Source of the DNA: CAYQNU01 sp964419055
Lineage (GTDB): Bacteria > Bacteroidota > Bacteroidia > Flavobacteriales_D > Parvicellaceae
DNA: 64,000 nucleotides
Assembly (NCBI GenBank): GCA_964419055.1
Contig: CAYQNU010000002.1
Location: 124,001 to 188,000 of the forward strand
Direction: 5' to 3'
Of the stretch, positions 7,777 through 15,369 are shown piece by piece. The notes below the pieces were generated by a model that made no database searches, was not told the DNA's origin, and worked only from the letters and a program-made list of their open reading frames with translations. Both the position numbers and the translations under genes were made by a program. How positions within the stretch are numbered: position 1 is the first letter of the stretch; every line of letters begins with the position of its first letter.

Positions 7777-9156
7777 ATGACTGATACTAATAAAATCTCC
7801 ATCCATTTTTTAGGTGCTGCAGGAACAGTAACCGGTTCTAAATACTTGATTCAAGTAGATGGCAAACAAATTCTCGTTGATTGTGGTTTGTTCCAAGGGC
7901 TAAAAAAGTTACGTTTGCTCAATTGGGAATATTTACCTTTTGATGTAAAAACATTAGACGTTGTTGTACTTACTCACGGGCATTTAGATCACGTTGGTTA
8001 CTTACCTCGCCTTACCAAAATGGGTTATAAAGGTAAAATAATGGGAACAGCACCCACCTTGGATGTGGCGAGTATTATTTTAAAAGACAGTGCCAAAATT
8101 CAAGAAGAAGATGCTGCCAGAGCCAATGCAGATGGTTTTACCAAACACCAACCTGCCAAACCTTTGTATACAGTGGTAGATGCTGAGAAAGCTATTTCTA
8201 TGTTCCACCATATAGAAGAAGGCGAATGGATAACGCTTTTTAAAGATATAGAAATTCGATTCAACTACAACGGTCATATCATTGGAGCGACTTTTATTGA
8301 ACTCAACATTCACGGTAAACTATTTGTTTTTTCAGGAGATATTGGTAGAACGGAAGATTTGTTGATGTATGCCCCTAAAATACCTCAAAAAGCCGATGTA
8401 TTGTTTATAGAAAGTACGTATGGGAATCGTTTGCATCCTTCAGAAAATGTAAAAGTAAAATTGAAAGAAATTGTTTTACAAACCATCAATAGAGGGGGAA
8501 CATTAATAATCCCAAGTTTTGCTGTAGAGCGTGCTCAAACATTGATGTATCTATTGTGGCAATTGAGAGACCAAAATGCTATTCCACCCATTCCCATGAT
8601 TTTAGATAGTCCTATGGGAACCGATACCTTAAAAGTATTTGAACAGTATAAAGATTGGCATAAACTATCAGAAAAAGAATTCAGAGCTATGAGTAATGCC
8701 TTTACACTAATAGAAGAATACAAAGAAACATGGGAAGTTATCGCTAACAGATCACCAAAAATTGTTATTGCTGGTAGTGGTATGATCAGTGGTGGTAGAG
8801 TATTGACCTATTTACAACAATACCTAAACAAACCTGAAAGCAGTGTTTTGTTAGTCGGTTTTCAAGGAGAAGGTACTCGAGGAAGAAATTTATTGGAAGG
8901 AGCAAAAGAATTAAAAATTTTTGGAAAATACGTGCCCGTAAAAGCCGAAGTATTCAGCATCCAAGGCCTGTCATCACATGCTGATCAAAGTGAACTCATT
9001 TCTTGGATGAGTCAATTAGAAAAAGCACCAGAAAAGGTCTATATTATTCACGGTGAAGCTACTGCTGCCGATGCTTTTCGTGTTAAAATAAAGGAATCAT
9101 ATGGTTGGGAAGCCATCATTCCTGAATTGTATCAGATTGAAGAAGTATATTATTGA
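7777..9156 (+). CDS. beta-CASP MBL-fold RNA-processing exonuclease-like protein
   Basis: A 459-residue metallo-beta-lactamase of the beta-CASP (CPSF73/Ysh1-like) branch, which acts on RNA. The N-terminal MBL half contains FLGAAGTVTGSKYL and the zinc motif THGHLDHVGY (His67, His69, Asp71, His72). FSGDIGR supplies the next Asp ligand, and ESTYGNRLH is the start of the beta-CASP cap. GSGMISGGRV and SSHADQSEL give the C-terminal motifs. YIIHGEATAADAF carries the last conserved His. The length is typical of bacterial YSH1-type proteins. The 18-bp spacing from the ATP-cone nuclease gene suggests one transcript and a joint role in nucleic-acid turnover. Confidence 0.9.
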   Translation: MTDTNKISIHFLGAAGTVTGSKYLIQVDGKQILVDCGLFQGLKKLRLLNWEYLPFDVKTLDVVVLTHGHLDHVGYLPRLTKMGYKGKIMGTAPTLDVASIILKDSAKIQEEDAARANADGFTKHQPAKPLYTVVDAEKAISMFHHIEEGEWITLFKDIEIRFNYNGHIIGATFIELNIHGKLFVFSGDIGRTEDLLMYAPKIPQKADVLFIESTYGNRLHPSENVKVKLKEIVLQTINRGGTLIIPSFAVERAQTLMYLLWQLRDQNAIPPIPMILDSPMGTDTLKVFEQYKDWHKLSEKEFRAMSNAFTLIEEYKETWEVIANRSPKIVIAGSGMISGGRVLTYLQQYLNKPESSVLLVGFQGEGTRGRNLLEGAKELKIFGKYVPVKAEVFSIQGLSSHADQSELISWMSQLEKAPEKVYIIHGEATAADAFRVKIKESYGWEAIIPELYQIEEVYY

Positions 9157-9246
9157 TCGCTAAGACCTTCTCTTTTGATTAAAATACATTTCAACAAATA
9201 CCTCATATTTTTTGAACGGAATACGTTTCAATTGGATTGTAAATTT

Positions 9247-9254
9247 TAACTTTG
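9247..9254 (+). promoter_or_regulatory. putative -7 box (TAACTTTG)
   Basis: Matches the Bacteroidota -7 consensus TAnnTTTG and lies 34 bases before the 3-hydroxyacyl-CoA dehydrogenase start. No convincing -33 TTG was found at the usual distance. Confidence 0.35.
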
Positions 9255-9288
9255 ACGCTTTATGTTTTAACCTTAAAATAAAATTGTA

Positions 9289-10179
9289 ATGAAAAATATT
9301 TCTGTTATCGGTGCTGGAACAATGGGTAATGGTATCGCACATGTTTTTGCACAAAGTGGATACAAAGTAAATTTAGTGGACGTTTCTCAAGAATCGTTGA
9401 ATAAAGGTTTGGCTACTATTGGTAAAAACTTAGACCGAATGGTGGCTAAAGAAACCATCACCGAGCAAGATAAACACAATACTTTGAGCAATATTGTTAC
9501 ATATACCACTCTAGCCGAGGGGGTAGCTCAAGCTGATTTGGTAGTTGAGGCAGCAACTGAAAATGTTGATTTAAAACTGAAAATTTTTAAAGATTTAGAT
9601 TTACACGCACCAAAAAATGCCATTTTAGCTACCAACACCTCATCTATTTCCATAACAAAAATTGCAGCGGTAACCGGTCGTCCAGATAAAGTAATTGGTA
9701 TGCACTTTATGAACCCTGTTCCTGTAATGAAATTGGTAGAAATCATTAGAGGTTATTCCACTTCCAACGAAGTACTGAACATCATTATGGAAACATCACA
9801 AAAATTAGGTAAAGTTCCTGTTGAAGTGAATGATTATCCCGGATTTGTGGCGAACAAAATATTAATGCCGATGATTAATGAAGCAATTATTACACTTCAC
9901 GAAGGTACTGCAGGTGTTGCTGAAATTGATACGGTTATGAAATTAGGTATGGCTCATCCAATGGGACCATTACAATTGGCCGACTTTATTGGTTTAGACG
10001 TTTGTTTGGCCATTTTGAGAGTATTACAAGATGGATACGGTACAGCAAAATATGCTCCTTGTCCACTTTTGGTAAACATGGTTACAGCCGGTAAATTGGG
10101 AGTTAAATCAGGTGAAGGTTTTTACTCTTGGACACATGGAACTAAGGATTTAATTGTGGCTTCGAATTTCGCAAAATAA
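9289..10179 (+). CDS. 3-hydroxybutyryl-CoA dehydrogenase
   Basis: A 296-residue NAD-dependent L-3-hydroxyacyl-CoA dehydrogenase. The N-terminal Rossmann motif GAGTMGNGIAHVFAQSG is at residues 7-23. The catalytic His lies in GMHFMNPVPVMKLVEII, and NDYPGFVANKILMPM is the hinge to the helical C-terminal domain. Its length fits the stand-alone short-chain enzyme (Hbd/PaaH type) rather than the fused FadB. It oxidises 3-hydroxyacyl-CoA to 3-oxoacyl-CoA in fatty-acid, butyrate or phenylacetate metabolism. It appears monocistronic, with its own -7 box and a repeat-containing spacer after it. Confidence 0.95.
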   Translation: MKNISVIGAGTMGNGIAHVFAQSGYKVNLVDVSQESLNKGLATIGKNLDRMVAKETITEQDKHNTLSNIVTYTTLAEGVAQADLVVEAATENVDLKLKIFKDLDLHAPKNAILATNTSSISITKIAAVTGRPDKVIGMHFMNPVPVMKLVEIIRGYSTSNEVLNIIMETSQKLGKVPVEVNDYPGFVANKILMPMINEAIITLHEGTAGVAEIDTVMKLGMAHPMGPLQLADFIGLDVCLAILRVLQDGYGTAKYAPCPLLVNMVTAGKLGVKSGEGFYSWTHGTKDLIVASNFAK

Positions 10180-10262
10180 GGCTAGACTGGAAGATTCAAG
10201 ACTTTAAGACGAAAGAATGAAAATTTCCAAAGTACTTAGTCTTAAGTCCAAAGTATTTAGCC

Positions 10263-10316
10263 TATCATACATCAACCATCATACATCAACCATCATACAT
10301 CAACCATCATACATAA
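10263..10316. repeat. 14-bp tandem repeat
   Basis: The unit CATCATACATCAAC is repeated three times with a partial fourth, ending seven bases before the cystathionine beta-synthase start. The first unit begins TATC rather than CATC. The array occupies the position expected for promoter or leader sequence, so unit number could affect expression. There are no spacers, so it is not a CRISPR. Confidence 0.9.
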
Positions 10317-10322
10317 CTTAAT

Positions 10323-11684
10323 ATGAAATATTACAATAACATCCTCGAAACAATCGGAAATACGCCTATAGTTAAAATCAATAAATTGTGTAACAATACA
10401 AAAGCGCTTGTTTTGGCTAAAGTAGAAACTACCAATCCAGGTAACTCAGTTAAAGATAGAATGGCTGTGAAGATGATTGAAGATGCCGAAAAAGACGGGA
10501 GATTAAAACCAGGTGGAACCATCATTGAAGGAACATCAGGGAATACCGGTATGGGATTGGCGTTGACGGCCATCATTAAAGGTTATAAATTGATTTGTGT
10601 GTTGAACGATAAACAATCCAAAGAAAAAATGGATATTTTGAGAGCTGTTGGTGCTGAAGTGGTGGTTTGCCCTACGGCTGTTGAACCAACTGACCCACGT
10701 TCTTATTATTCCGTTTCGAAAAGATTAGCAACAGAAGTTCCTAACTCTTGGTACGTTAATCAATACGATAATCTTTCTAATCGTTTGGCGCATTACGAAA
10801 GTACAGGTCCAGAAATTTGGGAACAAACAGATGGTAAAATTACGCACTTTGTAGTGGGAGTTGGAACAGGAGGTACCATTTCGGGTGTAGGTAAATACTT
10901 GAAAGAAAAAAATCCTAACATCAAAATATGGGGAATTGATACCTATGGTTCGGTATTTAAAAAATATAAAGAAACGGGTATTTTTGATGAAAACGAAATT
11001 TACCCATATATCACTGAAGGAATTGGAGAAGACATACTTCCAAAAAATGTTGATTTTGATGTGATTGACCGTTTTGAAAAAGTAACGGATAAAGATGCTG
11101 CCATTTACACTAGAAAATTGGCCAAAGAAGAAGGAATTCTGGTTGGAAACTCTGCTGGTGCGGCTATAAAAGGAGTCATTCAGTTGGCCAACGAATTGAC
11201 AGAAAACGATGTTGTGGTAGTGTTATTTCACGATCACGCTACTCGTTACATTGGTAAAATGTTTAACGATGATTGGATGCGTGAAAGAGGGTTTTTGGAA
11301 GAGGAAAAAACACGTGCAATGGATTTGATAAAAGATCATCAAGGGAAACATTTGGTAGTGGCCAATCCGAATGATCCTACCAGTCAAGTTATTCAATTAA
11401 TGCATCACTATAAAATTAGTCAAATACCAGTAATTGAAAACGGTGAATTTATTGGTTCTCTTTCAGATTCACATTTATTCCAAAAAATGTTGAACAATCC
11501 AGAATTAAAAGAATTACCTGTTCGCCACATAATGGAAAAAGCGTTTCCAATAGTTGATGAAAATGCATCTATAGAACACATTTCAAAACTGTTCACCAAT
11601 GATGTTCAAGCTGTTATTGTAAAATATGCTGGTGATAAATTCCATATCATTACTCGCCAAGATATGATAAAAGCCATTTGCTAA
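10323..11684 (+). CDS. cystathionine beta-synthase with C-terminal CBS pair
   Basis: A 453-residue fold-type II PLP enzyme. The Schiff-base Lys44 is in NPGNSVKDRM, the substrate loop is EGTSGNTGMG, the phosphate cup is GVGTGGTISG, and GILVGNSAGAA follows. Residues about 335-453 form two CBS motifs (VANPNDPTSQVIQLMHHYKI, then PIVDENASIEHISKLF) that typically bind adenosyl ligands and regulate the enzyme. The enzyme condenses serine and homocysteine to cystathionine. The domain order and length distinguish it from plain cysteine synthase, although bacterial homologues may use O-acetylserine. A strong terminator follows. Confidence 0.92.
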   Translation: MKYYNNILETIGNTPIVKINKLCNNTKALVLAKVETTNPGNSVKDRMAVKMIEDAEKDGRLKPGGTIIEGTSGNTGMGLALTAIIKGYKLICVLNDKQSKEKMDILRAVGAEVVVCPTAVEPTDPRSYYSVSKRLATEVPNSWYVNQYDNLSNRLAHYESTGPEIWEQTDGKITHFVVGVGTGGTISGVGKYLKEKNPNIKIWGIDTYGSVFKKYKETGIFDENEIYPYITEGIGEDILPKNVDFDVIDRFEKVTDKDAAIYTRKLAKEEGILVGNSAGAAIKGVIQLANELTENDVVVVLFHDHATRYIGKMFNDDWMRERGFLEEEKTRAMDLIKDHQGKHLVVANPNDPTSQVIQLMHHYKISQIPVIENGEFIGSLSDSHLFQKMLNNPELKELPVRHIMEKAFPIVDENASIEHISKLFTNDVQAVIVKYAGDKFHIITRQDMIKAIC

Positions 11685-11706
11685 AAGATTTAAAAAAAAA
11701 TTAACG

Positions 11707-11745
11707 AAACGTGACTTGAAAGTAATCGAGTCACGTTTTTTTTTT
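11707..11745. terminator. rho-independent terminator, probably bidirectional
   Basis: Stem AACGTGACT/AGTCACGTT with a 12-base loop, then ten T residues. It lies between two convergent genes and has an A-rich left flank, so it can serve both. Confidence 0.85.
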
Positions 11746-12161
11746 CAATGATTGGTTTTGTCCTTTTCAAAATCCAACAACCAATTAATAGCCTCCTCAA
11801 ATTTTCTAAAAACTTTATAAGGCTTTTGAGGTTTATTAAATTTATAGTAAAAGTTGGCCATTAATTTATCAAAGGCGTTATCCACTATTACGGCACTTAC
11901 CGCTATGGGTTTAGTTGACTCAATTTCAATGGCATAATCTCTTGCCTCTTTCGTAATGGAACAATGTTTACCCATCTCAAAGATAAATGGGAAATGTTGA
12001 CTTCCACATACCTGAATGTACACAGAAACCATATCATCCTGCAATGGGATATCAATTTCAGTATTGTCCTTAAAAAAAACGTGGATGATACCATCATTTC
12101 GTTTGCCTACAATGAATTTCTCATGTTCAACAACGTGTATTATTCGTTCTTTTTGAAACAT
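11745..12161 (-). CDS. STAS-like (SpoIIAA-type) domain protein
   Basis: A 138-residue soluble protein with no signal peptide. The pattern GIIHVFFKDNTEIDI, then PFIFEMGKHCSITKEARDYA and IAVSAVIVDNAFDKLMANFYY, resembles the Bacteroidota STAS/SpoIIAA-like family (DUF7793 type). That family has a small alpha/beta fold with a conserved FYYKFNKPQKPYKVF segment near the end. The biochemical role is unknown; STAS folds usually mediate protein or nucleotide binding. It is convergent with the cystathionine beta-synthase gene and shares its terminator. Confidence 0.65.
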   Translation of the reverse strand: MFQKERIIHVVEHEKFIVGKRNDGIIHVFFKDNTEIDIPLQDDMVSVYIQVCGSQHFPFIFEMGKHCSITKEARDYAIEIESTKPIAVSAVIVDNAFDKLMANFYYKFNKPQKPYKVFRKFEEAINWLLDFEKDKTNH

Positions 12162-12232
12162 AAACAGTCAGGTTTGAATGAATTAATGGTTACAAATTAA
12201 ACAATAATTTGAATAGGAAATGCCGAATGGAC

Positions 12233-13660
12233 TTATTTATCAAAAAGCATTATACTTTCAACGTGTGCCGTATGAGGAAATTGGTCAACCAACGAAATTT
12301 TCTTTAATTCATAGCCTGCATCTTTAAACATAGCACTATCACGAGCCTGTGTCGCTGGATTACAACTTACATAAACAATTCTTTTTGCACCTAAATTCAC
12401 CACCATTTGCAATGCTTTTGGAATGATACCTGCTCTAGGAGGATCCAAAACAATGGTATCTATTTTCCCTTTATATTCAGGATATTGGAGTAAGAATTTA
12501 CCCACATCGGCTGCATAAAAATGAGTATTGGTTATTTGATTTAACGCAGCATTTCTATTGGCATTTTCTATAGCAGAAGCCACAATATCAACTCCAACAA
12601 TTTTTGCTGAAGGTATTTTACTTCCTAACAATTGTCCTATGGTACCTGTTCCACAAAACAAATCCATAATCACACAATCGTCAAAAGTTCTATCAAGCAT
12701 AACGTAATCGGCAACTTTTTGATATAATTTCTCAGCACAAGCTGGATTTGTTTGAAAAAAACTTTGCATACTGATTTCAAACTGTAGTCCCAAAATACGT
12801 TCTTTAATAGTATCAAGTCCATAAATCAACCCACTAGGTCCATTTTCTAATTTGGCTCTGTCAGCCACATCGTCATTGTAGGTATGAATAACACCCGCTA
12901 ATCGTTTCCCTAAAATGGTTTTCAAAAGTTCCACAAAGCCCTTTTGGTCAAATAACTCTGATTGAGTTGTTGAAGTAACTAAATTAATAAGCAAATGATC
13001 ATCCGAAAAACTCTTTCTAACAACAATGTGTCTAAAAAAACCTTCCTTTTTGGGCGGATGCCAAGCGGGCAATCCCGTATTTTGACAAAATTCGCGTACC
13101 AGATGCAAATTATCTTCCCATTGTTTATCAAATAACCCAGATTCTTTATCCAAATTCTCAACTTTCCACCAAGTGCCCGTGTGCTTAAAACCTAAGGCAA
13201 AATCATCCACTTCCTCATTCTTTTTTATATCATGTCGAATTACAGAAAAAGAATATTCCATTTTATTTCTATAATTGTAGGCATTAGGAGAATAAATGTA
13301 TTCGTCAAAAAAATCAGTTGGCTGTTGTATGCCGCCAATTTTTCTAAACAAATCCAAACTAGCTGTTTGCTTAAATTCTAACTGCTTTTCGATGGGCAAA
13401 TTAATATAAGGTGCTCCCGAAATCAATTGATAGGGAACGGGTACCTCTAATTCTGAATGTTTAATAATTTCGAGCAAACGACATTCAGCATGTTTTTTCC
13501 GCTTGTTGGTTACTTTTGCGCGCACCACTTGACCAGGAATGGTATTGGTTACGAAAACAATAAAATTACCTTGTTCGGTTTCTATTCTACTCAATCCATT
13601 TCCTCCAAATGCTAAGTCGTGAATTTCGACTTCTATTTCATCTCCTCTTTTAAAATTCAT
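12233..13660 (-). CDS. rlmD: TrmA/RlmD-family 23S rRNA (uracil-5-)-methyltransferase
   Basis: A 475-residue class I SAM-dependent RNA methyltransferase. A TRAM domain lies at residues about 1-60 (FKRGDEIEVEIHDLAFGGNG). A central RNA-binding insert follows, then the SAM site DLFCGTGTIGQLL and DPPRAGI. The catalytic Cys motif is YVSCNPATQARD. RlmD homologues usually carry a CxxxxxCGGC iron-sulfur motif after the TRAM domain; here the equivalent stretch reads YQLISGAPYINL with no cysteines, so this branch probably lacks the cluster. The target uridine (1939 or 747) is assigned by family only. It overlaps bcp by four bases. Confidence 0.85.
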   Translation of the reverse strand: MNFKRGDEIEVEIHDLAFGGNGLSRIETEQGNFIVFVTNTIPGQVVRAKVTNKRKKHAECRLLEIIKHSELEVPVPYQLISGAPYINLPIEKQLEFKQTASLDLFRKIGGIQQPTDFFDEYIYSPNAYNYRNKMEYSFSVIRHDIKKNEEVDDFALGFKHTGTWWKVENLDKESGLFDKQWEDNLHLVREFCQNTGLPAWHPPKKEGFFRHIVVRKSFSDDHLLINLVTSTTQSELFDQKGFVELLKTILGKRLAGVIHTYNDDVADRAKLENGPSGLIYGLDTIKERILGLQFEISMQSFFQTNPACAEKLYQKVADYVMLDRTFDDCVIMDLFCGTGTIGQLLGSKIPSAKIVGVDIVASAIENANRNAALNQITNTHFYAADVGKFLLQYPEYKGKIDTIVLDPPRAGIIPKALQMVVNLGAKRIVYVSCNPATQARDSAMFKDAGYELKKISLVDQFPHTAHVESIMLFDK

Positions 13661-14112
13661 CCTTGTGTTTTAATTTTTTCTAAAGCTGTTTGAACGTGTT
13701 TTTGCATATTGATAGCATCATGAAAAATGTCGATAATTGTTCCCGTTTTATTGATTACAAAAGTGTATCGTCCTGGTATTAATCCCAAAAAATCCTTAGG
13801 TACTTGAAACGCTTTTCTAATCTTTTTATCGCTATCTGATAATAAGATAAAAGGCAATCGATGATGGGTAGCAAAATTTTTATGACTTGCTTCACTATCC
13901 CCACTAATACCTATAACTTCACAGTTCAACTCCTTAAAATCCTCATAAGCATCTCTAAATGAACAAGCTTGAGCAGTACAACCTTTAGTTTCATCTTTTG
14001 GATAAAAATAAACAATTAAGTTTTTTGAACCAATATAATGGGCCGTATCAATACTATTACCCTCTTGATCTATCCCTTTTAGTTGTGGAGCTTGTTCACC
14101 TATTTTTAACAT
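13657..14112 (-). CDS. bcp: thioredoxin-dependent peroxiredoxin Bcp
   Basis: A 151-residue AhpC/TSA-fold peroxidase of the BCP/PrxQ type. The motif YPKDETKGCTAQACSF has the peroxidatic Cys45 and the resolving Cys50 five residues later, giving an intramolecular disulfide. The enzyme reduces hydroperoxides using thioredoxin in the cytoplasm. Its stop overlaps the rlmD start by four bases on the minus strand, so the two are cotranscribed with bcp first. A -7-like TATTTTTG lies at 14143-14136 upstream. Confidence 0.95.
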   Translation of the reverse strand: MLKIGEQAPQLKGIDQEGNSIDTAHYIGSKNLIVYFYPKDETKGCTAQACSFRDAYEDFKELNCEVIGISGDSEASHKNFATHHRLPFILLSDSDKKIRKAFQVPKDFLGLIPGRYTFVINKTGTIIDIFHDAINMQKHVQTALEKIKTQG

Positions 14113-14201
14113 CCTTTATTGAATTAATTAGAGTACAAAAATATCTATTAAACCTCAATTAAACGGTTACCTTTAAACAAATTATGAACAAGGAAAGGAT
14201 A

Positions 14202-14234
14202 TTTGACTTGGATTACATTTTTTTACTATATTTG
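14202..14234 (+). promoter_or_regulatory. Bacteroidota-type promoter of the adhesin cluster
   Basis: TTTG at 14202-14205 and TATATTTG at 14227-14234 are separated by 21 bases, matching the -33/-7 consensus. Transcription would begin near 14239, which places the first usable ATG at 14260. Confidence 0.6.
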
Positions 14235-14259
14235 TCAGTTAAATTTAATAATATTAAAT

Positions 14260-15333
14260 ATGCTCTTTAAAAAATTCCTGACAATACAGTTTATGCTTAT
14301 TTATTTGATGGGTACTTCCCAAACGGATAGTGCATTCATCAAACAATTAGACAGTATAGGTGGTTTAGACAATCAAACCAAAGCTAAAATGCTCTTTAAT
14401 AAAGGTCAAGATTTAATTTCTTCTAAAAAATACAGCGAGGCTATTAGCTCATTTAATGAAGCATTTACTTTAGACACCACCTTAAGAGAATGCATATATA
14501 ACAGAGGTTTGTGTTATAAATTAATGGGGCAAGATGATAAGGCAACGGGAGATTTTGAATCGTGTATAAAAAGAAATCCTTTAGACGATAAATCGTGGTA
14601 TGAATTAGGGCTCTCCTCAATCAACAAAGGAAAATATGATAAGGCTTTAGGTCAATTCAATGCAGCCATTATGGCCAATTCAAAAGATGCTAAATATTTT
14701 TATCAAAGAGGAGTCATTTATTTCCAAAAAGGTGAATTGGATTCTGCATTAGTTGATTATGATAAATCAATTGCATTGGACTCAAAATACGCCTATGCAC
14801 ATAATGATAAAGGAAGTGTTTTATTAAAGAAAGGAGATTTAAGCAATGCCATATTGAGTTATGAAAATGCTATTAAATTAGATTCTAAATCTGCTTTTAT
14901 GCACAACAATTTGGGCTCTGCCTACCGAAAAAACAAACAATTCGATAAAGCGTTGATTTCATTTAATAAAGCAATAGAATTGGATTCAAAATACACATTA
15001 GCTTTTAATAATAGAGGTCTCAATTATTTTGATATGAATAAATTAGAAGAAGCTATTAAAGATTTCGACAAAGCGATTGCCTTAGATGCAAAATATGCCT
15101 TTGCATACAACAATAGAGCATCCGTTTACATCAAAAAAGAAGATTGGCAAAAAGCAGTAACCGATTGTGATAAAGCCATTCAATTGAATGCTGAATATGC
15201 CTATGCTTATTTTAACAGAGCCATTGCTAGAGAAATGTTACGAGATATCCCTAATGCTTGTTCGGATTGGAATAAAGCCTACGAATTAGGTATAGATGCC
15301 GGTAAAAGTTATTACAATTCAACTTGTAACTGA
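14260..15333 (+). CDS. secreted nine-repeat TPR protein
   Basis: A 357-residue protein with a signal peptide (MLFKKFLTIQFMLIYLMGTS) followed from residue 42 to about 347 by nine consecutive 34-residue tetratricopeptide repeats (for example AFNNRGLNYFDMNKLEEAI). It is probably periplasmic and acts as a protein-binding scaffold. I chose ATG 14260 rather than the upstream in-frame start at 14203 because a good promoter lies between them and the signal peptide then sits at the N-terminus. It is the first gene of a plus-strand cluster leading to the SprB-like adhesin; TPR proteins often accompany T9SS and gliding genes. Confidence 0.82.
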   Translation: MLFKKFLTIQFMLIYLMGTSQTDSAFIKQLDSIGGLDNQTKAKMLFNKGQDLISSKKYSEAISSFNEAFTLDTTLRECIYNRGLCYKLMGQDDKATGDFESCIKRNPLDDKSWYELGLSSINKGKYDKALGQFNAAIMANSKDAKYFYQRGVIYFQKGELDSALVDYDKSIALDSKYAYAHNDKGSVLLKKGDLSNAILSYENAIKLDSKSAFMHNNLGSAYRKNKQFDKALISFNKAIELDSKYTLAFNNRGLNYFDMNKLEEAIKDFDKAIALDAKYAFAYNNRASVYIKKEDWQKAVTDCDKAIQLNAEYAYAYFNRAIAREMLRDIPNACSDWNKAYELGIDAGKSYYNSTCN

Positions 15334-15369
15334 TTCAAATTACATCAATAAAACAGAAATACTAAACGT

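Noticed and set aside
10263..10316. Possible CRISPR-like array
   Set aside because: Units are 14 bases and strictly contiguous with no spacers, so it is a simple tandem repeat.
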